Shown: positions 15,243 through 24,521, counted from the first letter of the stretch. The stretch is DNA of 64,000 nt from Clostridia bacterium (GCA_017407995.1 JAFQVM010000023.1:53774-117773), one strand, 5' to 3'. Numbers and translations: made by a program. The notes: a model not told the origin generated them from the letters alone.

Positions 15243-16690
15243 TAAAGTCCCTCCTTGTAACGTACAACCTGTTTTTTTGACACTATACCTATAAAAACAA
15301 TTAATAACAGAAGCAGTAAATTGGGAAAGGCAAATGTTTCCGTCAACCATTTAAAGTATCCGGTTCTTGGAGTCGTAAGAACCGCACGAACACAGTTAAG
15401 AGAAACCGCATACTGTATCCATCCCTTTACATTCATATTCTTAAGTTTAAGCAAAAGCATTCCTAAAAAGAATGAACCAATTATTATACCTGCCCATGAA
15501 TAATCATGGTATAATTCGGAAAGGAAAACACTTCCACAGCCCATGCCGCTTAAGTAGCTATCTTTAAAACGCAAGTATGACATAGTTGAACCGTAAGATG
15601 TTCCCGTCATTGCTGCTTCGGTTGTATTTCCTATAATATACTCAAAACCAAACAGCGTTCTAGAAACAACATTCTGTGTAAGATACTCTTTTAAATGTCC
15701 GAAAACAAAATTGTTGCCTGCCATCTCGGCAATTCTTTCTTTTAAAGTAACACTATACCCCAATATCTCAAGAGACACACCCTGAGAAATAAAGAAATCC
15801 AATATTGTATCCCAATAACCAAGCGTCAGTTCTTCACCTATTCTTGTATATTTAATAACCTGTAAGAAATACACACCTGTCGGCAGAAGAAAAATTATTA
15901 TGATTAATACTATCTTCCATGAGCGAAGAAAAGTTGGTTCTTTTTTTACACGAAAAATTGTATACACTATCAAAACAAAGACCGCACAAACAGCCTCACC
16001 TCTATCGCCTGCTATTAAAATTAACAGTTCAATTATACCAACCACTGCAAAAGCAGAAAAAGTAGCTTTTTTACTAAAATTGCAAGCAAAAAACAACATT
16101 AATGCAAAATAGAATAGTGCACCTATATAACCAATAAAAGAAGGAAGAATAGACGTTTGTTTTGTATAAAGCGCAATATATCCATTGTCTTGAGAATAAA
16201 AAAATGTTTCAATCGCCATTAAAAGCTTACAAAAAGCAGTAACAAAAAAAATAACAGCAACACCAAGGCGCTGTAACCCTGTTGGTTCAGCAGTAGTTTT
16301 GTTTTCAAGAGGGCTTTCCCTAATAACAACTGTAACATTCAATCCTTCAAAAAACACATATGTTGTGTTTATAACAGCAATGCCAAGCAAAGCCATAAGA
16401 CATGCTTCGTTTGTAACTTTGGTGTTTTGAACCAAATAATCCTCTATAACGCCGCCCATAAGCATAGTCGCCGTACCGCCACTTAGCATAAACAGAAAGT
16501 AGGTAATATTAAACAAAAACAGCATGAGGTCCGGGAATCCCTTAATTATCTGCATTACTACTATTGAAATTACCATAAAATCTGCCATGTAAATACAAGC
16601 AGAACCTAAAATAGTATCAGGCAGAAAACAAATAGCTACACCAAAAATTATGTCAAGAATAAAAACAAATAGCTTTTCACGAGTAATCAT
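15242..16690 (-). CDS. Wzy-like O-antigen/exopolysaccharide polymerase
   Basis: 482 residues with about 11-12 hydrophobic segments spread over the whole length, and a large extracytoplasmic loop around residues 310-400 containing GTSYGSTMSYLRFKDSYLSGMG and LSELYHDYSWAG. This topology and the AGDRGEAVCAV segment fit oligosaccharide repeat-unit polymerases. Sequence conservation in this class is low, so the call rests on topology and on position between glycosyltransferase genes. It would join repeat units on the outer face of the membrane. No flippase (Wzx) gene is visible nearby, which is unusual for a Wzy-dependent locus. Confidence 0.75.
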   Translation of the reverse strand: MITREKLFVFILDIIFGVAICFLPDTILGSACIYMADFMVISIVVMQIIKGFPDLMLFLFNITYFLFMLSGGTATMLMGGVIEDYLVQNTKVTNEACLMALLGIAVINTTYVFFEGLNVTVVIRESPLENKTTAEPTGLQRLGVAVIFFVTAFCKLLMAIETFFYSQDNGYIALYTKQTSILPSFIGYIGALFYFALMLFFACNFSKKATFSAFAVVGIIELLILIAGDRGEAVCAVFVLIVYTIFRVKKEPTFLRSWKIVLIIIIFLLPTGVYFLQVIKYTRIGEELTLGYWDTILDFFISQGVSLEILGYSVTLKERIAEMAGNNFVFGHLKEYLTQNVVSRTLFGFEYIIGNTTEAAMTGTSYGSTMSYLRFKDSYLSGMGCGSVFLSELYHDYSWAGIIIGSFFLGMLLLKLKNMNVKGWIQYAVSLNCVRAVLTTPRTGYFKWLTETFAFPNLLLLLLIVFIGIVSKKQVVRYKEGL

Positions 16691-16692
16691 CG

Positions 16693-17850
16693 TTAAAACC
16701 TTTCAACTACTTTAACCAAAGTCTCTTTCATTCCGCTGCGCTGTTTTATGTATGAACGGATTTCTTCGCCGATTTCTAATCTGCTCTTTCCTGCACCATA
16801 GCAGGCATTATAAAATGACTCAACAGAGTTCATATCAACAGGCGTTTCGTCTGCAGGAACTCTCAGAAGATAATTAAAATCATCTTCAATAATATCAATC
16901 TTGCATGAGTTAATCATAGGAATACCTTTTGCACCGTACTCACGGCTTTTAAGTGAGCTTAATACATCTATTCCGCTGCGGTGGCGTGCAAGTGAATCTA
17001 TACCCAATGCACACTTCTCATAAAGTGCATCCAAAGCTTCACCGTACATAGCACCTTCCATAATGACATGCTTTTCAAGCCGATACTGCTCCACAAGACC
17101 CTTGTACTTACCGTACTCTCTACCATCACCTACTAAGTGGAGAATGAAATTCTGTTTGTCGGCTTCACCGTCTTTGTAATAATTATTCATACCTTCAATA
17201 ATACGCTCGTAGCCATGCCACTCACGCATAGCAGAAACAGCAATAATATGAACACCGTCACTCGGCAGTTCGCTTTCAACAAGATTCATTCTGCTGAAAT
17301 CAAATCCATTTGGGATAACTGTTACGGGTACACCGAATATTTTATCGTGTCCGCCGTAAAAGGTAACAATAAAATCAACATACTTATGAAGCTGTTTGCG
17401 GTAAATCTTGTCTACAGCCAGCCTCGTTTTTGACATTAAACCATATTTGTTTTCATCGTCATAAGGATATGTAGGCAGCTCCAATCCGATTTTCGGGCAA
17501 ACCTTTTTTATATCCTTAAGCAACCCGATAAAATCAGAGTCAGAAAAGTCATATCTAATATAACATGCATCATAACTTTTGTTCTTTATATATTTCTTGA
17601 TATCATTTATCTGATTGTGTTTATCTATTAAATTGCGGGCACGGGTGTGATTGATTAAAGCCTTGTGTGAGGAAATCTCACTGTATTTTTCAGCACCCTC
17701 TATAATAACGGTTTGAGTTCCCATACGTCCAATCAGTTCAACATCGTATCCGTGAGATTCAAAGGCTCGACATTGAGACAACACCTTGGCTGTCGGTCCA
17801 AAATGTAAATTTGAAAAATTGTTAAACGCAATATACAAAAGACGTTTCAC
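16693..17850 (-). CDS. GT4-like glycosyltransferase
   Basis: 385 residues from GTG at 17850, preferred because AAAGGGGA lies 6 bases before it; an ATG at 17883 overlaps the upstream gene by 20 bases and has no close ribosome site. Features: N-terminal HFGPTAKVLSQCRAFESHGYDVELIG, then VTVIPNGFDFSRM at the domain boundary, IIAVSAMREWHGYERIIEG, LHLVGDGREYGKYKGLVEQY, and a C-terminal YGAKGIPMINS donor region. The canonical EGxP..E motif is replaced by SSLKSREYGAKGIP, where E and G remain. It probably extends the repeat unit. Genes on either side are glycan assembly genes. Confidence 0.83.
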   Translation of the reverse strand: MKRLLYIAFNNFSNLHFGPTAKVLSQCRAFESHGYDVELIGRMGTQTVIIEGAEKYSEISSHKALINHTRARNLIDKHNQINDIKKYIKNKSYDACYIRYDFSDSDFIGLLKDIKKVCPKIGLELPTYPYDDENKYGLMSKTRLAVDKIYRKQLHKYVDFIVTFYGGHDKIFGVPVTVIPNGFDFSRMNLVESELPSDGVHIIAVSAMREWHGYERIIEGMNNYYKDGEADKQNFILHLVGDGREYGKYKGLVEQYRLEKHVIMEGAMYGEALDALYEKCALGIDSLARHRSGIDVLSSLKSREYGAKGIPMINSCKIDIIEDDFNYLLRVPADETPVDMNSVESFYNACYGAGKSRLEIGEEIRSYIKQRSGMKETLVKVVERF

Positions 17851-17863
17851 GGTTTTATCCCCT

Positions 17864-19009
17864 TTACTCTTTACTTTCCCCATGCTTGTTTAAATAAAAC
17901 TCCTGAAGCCAGGGCGCTGTTGTATGTATATCATAGCCCGCAGCTTTAATTTCTTCATACGTATCTTTTCTCGGCTGACTTGCAGCGGCAATAAGACGTT
18001 TGCTCCAAGTGTCAATAGGTGCTTTGAGCGAAATGTATTCTACCATGTCAATTGCATTCATTTCATCAGTAACACCGTCTGATACAACACAATGCAAACC
18101 GCTTGCCTGAGCTTCTATGCCCGTGACAGGCAGACCCTCCCACAGAGAAGCTAATGCAAAGGCATCTGCAGCTTGAAGAATGTCCGGAACATCGGGACGC
18201 ATCCCCAAAAATCTCGTATGCTCTTCAATACCGTACTCTTTAGCTTTTGCCTTGACTTCTTCCTCACAAGGACCGTCACCGGCAAAAACAAACACAACAT
18301 CATCACGAACCTTAAGCATTTCACGAAGCACATCTATAAGAAAGGTTTGATTCTTCTCCGGTCTGAAACGTGCTACACAACAGACAACAAGATTGTCGCC
18401 TAAATCAAGCTGTTCACGCATCTCAGTCCGCTTTTCAGGATTGTATCTAAACTTATCTGCATCAACAGCATTGGGAACCACTTTTACTTTTCCGCTTTTA
18501 ACCATTTCCTCAGGATAAAACCACTTTTTTGCCGCCTCAGAACAGGCAAACATATCGGTTGCATGTTTGTAAATAGGTTTCTGGAGAATATCGGTAACTA
18601 CACCTAATAAACCAGCCTTACCTCTTGTATTATGGCTATGAGATATACAGCAGGTTACACCGTTCTTCTTTGCGATGGGCATATAGATAGAAGCCGTATT
18701 TGTCATGTGACAATGAACAACCTTATACTCTTTGTGCTCTTTAAAAAACTTTTTAAGCGCCTTGATATAGTCAAAAATTCTCCAATAATAGACGTTTGTT
18801 TCATCCTTAAGTGCAGGCATTTCATAAATTCGACCGCCTAACGCACGAATCTCATCGTTATACGCCGCCTCACGGCCGTAGTGCGCAAGAAAGTCAAACT
18901 GCACCTTTTCCCTGTCGATATTACGATAGAGATTCATTATCATTGTTTCTATTCCGCCTCGGTCCATTCGACCGATAACCTGAAGAACTCGTATTGGCTC
19001 CTTGCTCAT
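17864..19009 (-). CDS. EpsF-like GT4 glycosyltransferase
   Basis: 381 residues. It opens with RVLQVIGRMDRGGIETMIMNLYRNI, typical of EpsF/GT4 enzymes, followed by VVHCHMTNTASIYMPIAK and SHSHNTRGKAG. The C-terminal half has VVPNAVDADKF, VCCVARFRPEKNQTFLIDVL, FVFAGDGPCEEEVKAKAKEYG and ASLWEGLPVTGIEAQASGLHCVVSD, which includes the EGLP..GIEA donor site. It adds a sugar to the polyprenyl-linked intermediate in the cytoplasm. GAGGGAGAG precedes the ATG. It is the first glycosyltransferase after the initiating sugar transferase, so it may add the second sugar. Confidence 0.9.
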   Translation of the reverse strand: MSKEPIRVLQVIGRMDRGGIETMIMNLYRNIDREKVQFDFLAHYGREAAYNDEIRALGGRIYEMPALKDETNVYYWRIFDYIKALKKFFKEHKEYKVVHCHMTNTASIYMPIAKKNGVTCCISHSHNTRGKAGLLGVVTDILQKPIYKHATDMFACSEAAKKWFYPEEMVKSGKVKVVPNAVDADKFRYNPEKRTEMREQLDLGDNLVVCCVARFRPEKNQTFLIDVLREMLKVRDDVVFVFAGDGPCEEEVKAKAKEYGIEEHTRFLGMRPDVPDILQAADAFALASLWEGLPVTGIEAQASGLHCVVSDGVTDEMNAIDMVEYISLKAPIDTWSKRLIAAASQPRKDTYEEIKAAGYDIHTTAPWLQEFYLNKHGESKE

Positions 19010-19033
19010 AACGCTCTCCCTCTTCTTTATTAT

Positions 19034-20443
19034 TTAAAACAGCGACAACTGCTCCATGGTCTCTTCCATTTCCCTTTCAGAAATAGCAGTCATCTGTCCC
19101 TCTTCAACTCCGCTTGTGCTCTCTCTCATAAAGAGAATCTTAATCGTTGCGAATATTAATTTTAAATCTTCAAAGGGTGACATATTATTGACATACATCA
19201 AATCCATCTGAAGCTTGTCATACGGGTCTGTGTTATATTTTCCGTAGACCTGAGCAAGACCTGTGAGACCCGCTCTTACCTGCAAACGCAGTGGGAATGA
19301 GTGAAGCTTTTCCTCGTACTGCTTTGCAATTTCCGGACGCTCCGGACGGGGTCCTACAAAAGACATATCGCCCTTTAAAATGTTGATAAGCTGAGGCAGC
19401 TCATCCAAACGGCAGGCACGGATAATCTTACCGACAGGTGTAATTCTGTCATCATTATCAGTAGCCAGTCTTGCGACTCCGTCACTCTCCGCATTAGTTC
19501 TCATACTGCGGAACTTGAGAATCTTAAATTCACGACCATCCTTGGTCAAACGCACCTGCTTATAAAGTGCCGGGCCGCCGTCATAAAGTCTTATTGCAAG
19601 AGCGGTTATAAGCATAAACGGACTTGTTACTATAATACCTAAAAGTGAACAAGCGATATCCACACCACGCTTGACAATTTCATACTCGATTTTCGGTGCT
19701 GAACGTTCCATTCGGAAAATCGGCACGCTGAAATGCTCTATATGTTTTGCGCCCATCATGATTATATCTCCAACATGGGGAGCAATATAACACGGCACAT
19801 TATGTTCAATACAATACTTAGATACACCGTTGCGCATTGTTGCATTTATTCCTGCAACAAACACAGCCTCGTATCCCTTTATCTCTTCAAGAAGCTCATA
19901 TACATCCGTGGGACCTTTTACTACTTTTTCTACCTTGAAATCTTTCTCATAGCGGTATACTTCCTGCAAACGACGGTAGTCCGCTTCGTTGCGGTATACA
20001 ACTACAGTTCTTTTTGCGCTGAACATCTTAGAATAAAGCCATTTTGCGCTAAAACTCCACGCACAGTTAAAAACAAATTGAACAACAAGCAACCCTATAA
20101 GAGGCAGCGGATTAAGAATCGGTATAGGATAAACAAGTCCTGTAAAATCTACAAAAAGGATAGCATATACTATGCCGCAAGTAACCAACTGAGACATAGT
20201 TTGAGAGTATATCAAAAGACCGACTTTTGATAAATCAACATCATATGCGTTATATGTACGGCGTGAAAACAGGTACATAACCGTATAAATCGCAACAACT
20301 ATCCAGTATCTCTTCGTATGGTCTACTATGTCATATTTGTACCCATAAAAGATATTGAAAGCTACAGCAAACAGCACTATGGTCAATATGCAGTGCAGCA
20401 ACTTATAACCACGGATAATTGAATTCTTCTTTTGTTCGTTCAT
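19034..20443 (-). CDS. Undecaprenyl-phosphate sugar phosphotransferase (initiating transferase)
   Basis: 469 residues. Four to five membrane segments fill the first 140 residues; a CoA-binding-like soluble region lies in the middle (TVVVYRNEADYRRLQEVY, VFVAGINATMRNG); another membrane helix at about 255-280 leads into the catalytic C-terminus. There it has KILKFRSMRTNAESDG, DDRITPVGKIIRACRLDELPQLINILKGDMSFVGPRPERPE, RAGLTGLAQVYGKY and DLMYVNNMSPFEDLKLI, the hallmarks of polyprenyl glycosylphosphotransferases of the WbaP/WcaJ type. It transfers a sugar-1-phosphate (Glc, Gal or a derivative) to undecaprenyl phosphate and starts repeat-unit synthesis. Confidence 0.93.
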   Translation of the reverse strand: MNEQKKNSIIRGYKLLHCILTIVLFAVAFNIFYGYKYDIVDHTKRYWIVVAIYTVMYLFSRRTYNAYDVDLSKVGLLIYSQTMSQLVTCGIVYAILFVDFTGLVYPIPILNPLPLIGLLVVQFVFNCAWSFSAKWLYSKMFSAKRTVVVYRNEADYRRLQEVYRYEKDFKVEKVVKGPTDVYELLEEIKGYEAVFVAGINATMRNGVSKYCIEHNVPCYIAPHVGDIIMMGAKHIEHFSVPIFRMERSAPKIEYEIVKRGVDIACSLLGIIVTSPFMLITALAIRLYDGGPALYKQVRLTKDGREFKILKFRSMRTNAESDGVARLATDNDDRITPVGKIIRACRLDELPQLINILKGDMSFVGPRPERPEIAKQYEEKLHSFPLRLQVRAGLTGLAQVYGKYNTDPYDKLQMDLMYVNNMSPFEDLKLIFATIKILFMRESTSGVEEGQMTAISEREMEETMEQLSLF

Positions 20444-20487
20444 CTCTCTTTACCTCTTAATAATGTATTTTGTGGACCATGTTCTAT

Positions 20488-21651
20488 CTACAAACCGATA
20501 TTGCTCAGCAACTCGGCTACCTGCTCTACCTGCTCGTCAGAAACTTTTTTTATTGCCTTTAAGCCTCTTTTACGGTTCTTGGCCTTTCTACCGAAAACGA
20601 GTTCAATCCATCGGTAAAATTCACAAAATGGGGTCAGCCATCGGTGTTTTTGTAAAATCGGGTACTGATATTTCAGTTGGTCGTAAGGTAAGAAAACCCT
20701 TGAAAGCACATAATTCAGCTTGCCACCTGAACGAAGTTGACGGATTGAGGTCTTGTTTTTCTGATTTCCGTACACTCCGCCCTCCAAGATATATTCTTGC
20801 ATCTGCAAAGTGGTGGAGTCATGCTCCTTGCCGAAAAACCAAACCTCACTTAAACCCTGCACTGCATTTGAAAACACAAACAAGTCTCCCTGTTTTAAGA
20901 GTTTCACGGTATCTTCCCCTGAATATCTGCCGCTTGAATTCATAAGCCACAAGTCCAAAAAAGGTCGAATTCCGCATCCGCCGCTTTCAAAATGCTTTGC
21001 CATATGGGCAATATGATAAAAGTAAAACATTGAGTCATCCATATCGTAAAGATATTTATAACCATCTCTCAAACAAGCATGTTCCCAGACATTTTGCAAT
21101 ACACTGTTTGATGAGTTCGCACGGTTATCTTCCAACAAATCGAAATGTAGTTCAAGACAAATGCCGTTTGTAGAAATCAGCGACACGTCATGCGAACCTG
21201 CAAATTCTTTTCGATACTGCAAATTCTTTACAATAACTGTCGCAGCTCTATCCAAGTCTTCTCTGTGAACCAGGATATCAATATCACAGCTCGTCCTCAT
21301 CCACGGCTCGGGATAGTAATCTTGTATAACAATGCCCTTCAAGGGAATAAATTGAATTTCTGCTGACTCAAGAGTATCGCAAATCTGCTGATAGGTATAT
21401 TTAATTCTCTCGTAACGGTACACCGCTGTAAAAACCTGTTCACGAAAATCATCGGCAATCGCACTCTCAGGTAAAATATTGTTTTTGTCAAGTACATCGC
21501 CTATCAAATGTGCCGTGTCATGGGTTTTCGAAAGGGTATATAATTTTCTTAAAAAATCATCCGAGAGGTTTTGCACACAGGACTTATCAATCGGTGCTTT
21601 GCTTATCTCACTCTTGATAAGCTGCATCATCGTATCTATCAAGCAGTCCAT
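20488..21651 (-). CDS. NTP_transf_5-type nucleotidyltransferase in the RiPP-like cassette
   Basis: 387 residues. The region about 85-165 has the features of the uncharacterised nucleotidyltransferase family PF14907: FIPLKGIVIQDYYPEPWMRTSCDIDILV, with a D-x-D metal site, and then CLELHFDLL. The rest is helical with HIAHMAKHFESGGCGIRPFLDLWLM. Members occur in lasso-peptide and other RiPP clusters, and sometimes in capsule loci; their substrate is unknown. Here the gene is downstream of the S26 peptidase, HprK-like kinase and candidate precursor, and just upstream of the initiating sugar transferase, bridging the two modules. It could modify the peptide or an associated protein by adenylylation. 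That is inference. Confidence 0.82.
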   Translation of the reverse strand: MDCLIDTMMQLIKSEISKAPIDKSCVQNLSDDFLRKLYTLSKTHDTAHLIGDVLDKNNILPESAIADDFREQVFTAVYRYERIKYTYQQICDTLESAEIQFIPLKGIVIQDYYPEPWMRTSCDIDILVHREDLDRAATVIVKNLQYRKEFAGSHDVSLISTNGICLELHFDLLEDNRANSSNSVLQNVWEHACLRDGYKYLYDMDDSMFYFYHIAHMAKHFESGGCGIRPFLDLWLMNSSGRYSGEDTVKLLKQGDLFVFSNAVQGLSEVWFFGKEHDSTTLQMQEYILEGGVYGNQKNKTSIRQLRSGGKLNYVLSRVFLPYDQLKYQYPILQKHRWLTPFCEFYRWIELVFGRKAKNRKRGLKAIKKVSDEQVEQVAELLSNIGL

Positions 21652-21695
21652 GCCACACCCCTCTTCGTTTAATATATCTTTTTAATAACACAAAA

Positions 21696-22142
21696 TTATT
21701 TGAACACATTTATAAGCCTGAATATAATCGGGCGAATTGCTCTTGTAGGATACCAGAAAAAGTTCAAAGTTTTAAATTTTAAGGAATCTGAAAATATATC
21801 CTTCTCGTTCCTGCTGAATTTATATGCTACCGCCATTGCCTGTTCCTGGCTTATTTCCTCACACCAGGTCTGTGCGTCACCATTCATTAAAAGTTTATTG
21901 TTCGGCAGAACTTTGCGTATTCTATGCAGAATTAAACTTCCGTCTTTTCTTTTAAAAAGCAAAATCTGACCACACTTAAAATCTGACGGCTCGCAGGCAC
22001 GAAGCCAAACCATATCAATGCCGTTTTTCAAAAAAGGGTTCATGCTGTGCCCTGAAACATAAATAGGCACATGCCCGCCGTTTTCAATAACATCCTGTAA
22101 AACATCTGATATTTCAGCGGTTGAATAAAAAACTTTGTCCAT
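21696..22142 (-). CDS. S26 (signal peptidase-like) peptidase of the RiPP-like cassette
   Basis: 148 residues from ATG at 22142, with GAGGT 6 bases upstream; a TTG one codon earlier is less likely. The catalytic Ser lies in YVSGHSMNPFLKNG at about residue 32 and the general-base Lys probably in the ILLFKRKDGSLILHRI segment at about 65, with GDAQTW following, as in the S24/S26 family. It lacks a clear N-terminal membrane helix, while a hydrophobic C-terminal stretch could associate with the membrane. It starts 4 bases after the HprK-like gene ends. S24/S26 proteins of this size accompany nucleotidyltransferases in RiPP loci. Here it is a candidate for cutting the leader from the 94-residue peptide, because the ABC exporter has no C39 peptidase domain. 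Confidence 0.83.
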   Translation of the reverse strand: MDKVFYSTAEISDVLQDVIENGGHVPIYVSGHSMNPFLKNGIDMVWLRACEPSDFKCGQILLFKRKDGSLILHRIRKVLPNNKLLMNGDAQTWCEEISQEQAMAVAYKFSRNEKDIFSDSLKFKTLNFFWYPTRAIRPIIFRLINVFK

Positions 22143-22146
22143 CAAA

Positions 22147-22917
22147 CTACCTCAACACCGTATCACGGGTCATTTTTACTGCATCTTCGTCAAGACGGCA
22201 CTCCAACAGCCAAATCGGTACTCGCTTAGATATTTCATCAAAGATATCAAGTGCACGGCTCAAACAGTCCTTATCCCAATGAGGAAGAAAGATGTGAGGC
22301 ATAAAATATTCCAGACACTCTACACTATTCAACCTTTTTATGCTGTTCTCCTGCGACTGGCGCAGTGCAATTATTGCTTTCAGGGGAACCTTTTTATTAA
22401 GGCAGTACGGCGATGAGCCCTTCCACGGCAACCCATAAGCAAAAGTTTCTTTCTCAAAATTGCGAATAAACACCTTATCGCCATTCACAATTTCCGCACC
22501 GAAATATTGCTGCCACAACTGAGCCTGTGTTGTTTTTCCGATGCCTGAATATCCCGTGAAAACTATACCGTTTCCACAATAGTCTACAAACGAACCATGA
22601 AGCAGCACCGTATCAAAAGCAGTAAAGCGAGAACAAATTGCCGCTAAAGGCAGAGTGTAAATCGGGTCTGTATACTGCTTGCAATAAACGGTTGCTTTCG
22701 TCCAATCTTTATTTGCACAAAGGAACTCTTTTCCCCTGCTGAGAAGATGCTCCCATGGCCTTTCAATGAATTGGATACCATGACACTCGAGTATCTGATT
22801 TTCCTGTGACAGTGACATAACACAGTCTGCATCAGTCTCATCCTGCACACAAAAGGCTGACACAAATTCAGAATCTTCGGGTGTCCAGTCGATATTTAAA
22901 TCTGCTAATCTAATCAT
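22147..22917 (-). CDS. HprK-like kinase of the RiPP-like cassette
   Basis: 256 residues. Residues about 105-150 have the HprK/PEPCK-like P-loop core: a VLLHGSFV strand, VFTGYSGIGKTTQAQLW (Walker A at about 122-130), and EIVNGDKVFI as the metal/catalytic strand. The N-terminal 100 residues are the variable domain seen in HprK-related proteins of peptide clusters. True HPr kinases phosphorylate Ser46 of HPr; in the lasso peptide paeninodin pathway a homologue phosphorylates the precursor peptide's C-terminal Ser. The start overlaps the stop of the candidate precursor gene (ATGA), pointing to translational coupling. Its likely substrate is therefore that peptide, which is inference. Confidence 0.82.
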   Translation of the reverse strand: MIRLADLNIDWTPEDSEFVSAFCVQDETDADCVMSLSQENQILECHGIQFIERPWEHLLSRGKEFLCANKDWTKATVYCKQYTDPIYTLPLAAICSRFTAFDTVLLHGSFVDYCGNGIVFTGYSGIGKTTQAQLWQQYFGAEIVNGDKVFIRNFEKETFAYGLPWKGSSPYCLNKKVPLKAIIALRQSQENSIKRLNSVECLEYFMPHIFLPHWDKDCLSRALDIFDEISKRVPIWLLECRLDEDAVKMTRDTVLR

Positions 22918-23198
22918 CCTGCATATGAGAAACAGTTGAAATAAACCAACAAGTTCTTTTTACCGTATTCACGAAGCTCATTATAATAGGGTGCAAAAGC
23001 ATCACCCGTTACTGTAACCGGAGCTGTTGTATCGTCGGTATAATAGCCTCGGCAGGGGTCGCTTCCGTAGGTAAAGGTGATAACAGCGTTTGTGGATATC
23101 ATATCATCACCGCTGTCAAGAACGTCTGAGCCGGCAATATTTTCGCTTATATTAATAGCGTAAAGTTTGCTCTCAGGGACAACATATGTCTTCTTCAT
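22914..23198 (-). CDS. Candidate RiPP precursor peptide
   Basis: 94 residues. The N-terminal MKKTYVVPESKLYAINISEN resembles leader regions of short gut-bacterial peptides (MKKxYxxPE start), followed by IAGSDVLDSGDDM, an acidic spacer, and a longer C-terminal region rich in Tyr (10 in the whole peptide) with Cys at 49 and 89, ending FNCFSYAG. No known enzyme or membrane motif is present. The gene overlaps the 3' end of the radical SAM/SPASM gene by 26 bases and has CAGGAGG before its ATG; its stop overlaps the kinase start. This position between an RRE protein, a SPASM maturase and a kinase is what marks it as the substrate. The modification site and cleavage site are unknown. Confidence 0.65.
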   Translation of the reverse strand: MKKTYVVPESKLYAINISENIAGSDVLDSGDDMISTNAVITFTYGSDPCRGYYTDDTTAPVTVTGDAFAPYYNELREYGKKNLLVYFNCFSYAG

Positions 23199-24255
23199 TT
23201 TTACCCTCCTGGTGTAATTTCATGTTATATAGTTCGAAAAGGCGCTTTGCCATATCGCAAAGACCCTCGTCTATATCTTCAGGGTCGCCGCTTTCGGCGC
23301 ACAGTATTCCGGGACAGCGCTGGCAAAAGCTGCTCCACTGACAGTCGCTGCACTCTGACGGACTTTTAACTTCTTTTAACTCTTGCTGCAGCTTCGCCCA
23401 ATCTTCAGACAAATTACCGGAATACTTTACATAAGGCTTGCTGAGCATTGAACAAAGCTGAAGATGTCCATTCCACGTCATCCAAAAGGACATTTCCTTG
23501 CTTGTACACCAAGCAAACGGCGAATCAAGCGGTGGAAACTTGCTCTTTTCAAGAGCCTCAATCGACAGCTCGTCCGGAAAATCATCCAAAGCAAACCTCG
23601 ACGTTTCTACCGTATTGATTGAACCTCTTGATGATTTCACAACCGAAATTGTATGCTGCATTGGGATTCCACGCTCACGTGCAAAGCGATAAATCTCCTG
23701 CAAGTCACAGGCGTTTTCACGCACTATGGTAGAGGTCATTTTCAACGGCACCTTTGCCTCTTTGAGCAAATCGACTGCTTTAGAAAACCTCGTAAAGCCA
23801 TCGGTTGAGTGGCAGGTTCGCTGATATGTTTCATCGCTTGCACCATACATCGTCAGTTTCATTGAATAAGGCATACCGTATTTTGCGAACTTCGCCATGG
23901 TATCCTCATCAATAAGGGAGCCGTTTGATAAAACCGTTATCAGAAATCCCATTTTATTCAGTTGAGAGTATATCTCCCAAAAGTCCGGACGGACAAGCGG
24001 TTCACCGCCGGTCAGGCAAAGGTTCAGTGTACCCATTTCCTTAGTCTTGCCTGCAATTTCAATCCATTCATCTGCGCTGAGAATACGTCCTTGCGCCTGT
24101 GCCTGTTCTTTTGTCAAATGCACATAGCACATAACACAATTGAAATTGCATAACGGGGTCAGCTCAAAGGTTGCGTTGAGAGGAACGGTGTTAGCCTTTG
24201 CCCACTGCCTTAACTGACCAAAGTAGTCAGGAGAAAAGGTTTCACAATCTCTCAT
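23173..24255 (-). CDS. Radical SAM/SPASM peptide maturase
   Basis: 360 residues. The CxxxCxxC cluster site is at C36, C40 and C43 (LCNFNCVMC), with LCLTGGEPLVRP at about 79-90 as the SAM-binding GGEP motif, and FLITVLSNGSLI after it. The C-terminal SPASM region carries many cysteines: WCTSKE, LQLCSML, SECSDCQWSSFCQRCPGILC and GLCDMA, enough for one or two auxiliary Fe-S clusters. SPASM enzymes install thioether, C-C or other crosslinks in RiPPs, or oxidise a residue. The start overlaps the stop of the PqqD-like gene (24252-24255) and its 3' end overlaps the candidate precursor, so the three are translationally coupled. It is about as long as anSME-type and mycofactocin-type enzymes. Confidence 0.92.
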   Translation of the reverse strand: MRDCETFSPDYFGQLRQWAKANTVPLNATFELTPLCNFNCVMCYVHLTKEQAQAQGRILSADEWIEIAGKTKEMGTLNLCLTGGEPLVRPDFWEIYSQLNKMGFLITVLSNGSLIDEDTMAKFAKYGMPYSMKLTMYGASDETYQRTCHSTDGFTRFSKAVDLLKEAKVPLKMTSTIVRENACDLQEIYRFARERGIPMQHTISVVKSSRGSINTVETSRFALDDFPDELSIEALEKSKFPPLDSPFAWCTSKEMSFWMTWNGHLQLCSMLSKPYVKYSGNLSEDWAKLQQELKEVKSPSECSDCQWSSFCQRCPGILCAESGDPEDIDEGLCDMAKRLFELYNMKLHQEGKNEEDICCP

Positions 24256-24521
24256 GCTAACGCTCCCTGCTCACGAAGCCCATCAAGAAACTTTCTGATA
24301 TCAGCTAACGCCGTAGAACGTTCAACCTCATAGGTCTCCGTTAATATATCTGCAAGAGCTTCTTCGTCGGCACCTTTTTCAAGTGCTCGCCACAAAAGCT
24401 CACCGCTTTCACTCAAAGCAATCATCCCGTGTATCTGGGACGTCTGCTGGCCAACAGGAACAGCCATGATTTGTTCACCGATTTTTCGGACAAGAAATCC
24501 GTCTTTCAGTTTATAAATCAT
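24252..24521 (-). CDS. PqqD-like RRE peptide chaperone
   Basis: 89 residues from ATG at 24521, preceded by AAGGAGG at 8 bases; longer in-frame versions overlap the ABC gene. It starts MIYKLKDGFLVRKIGEQIMAVPVG, followed by IALSESGELLWRALEKGADEEALADIL and a C-terminal VEDIRKFLDGL-like helix (ALADIRKFLDGLREQ). That is the winged-helix RiPP recognition element fold. Such proteins bind the leader of a precursor peptide and deliver it to the maturase. It sits immediately upstream of the radical SAM gene with a 4-base overlap, the usual pairing. Confidence 0.88.
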   Translation of the reverse strand: MIYKLKDGFLVRKIGEQIMAVPVGQQTSQIHGMIALSESGELLWRALEKGADEEALADILTETYEVERSTALADIRKFLDGLREQGALA

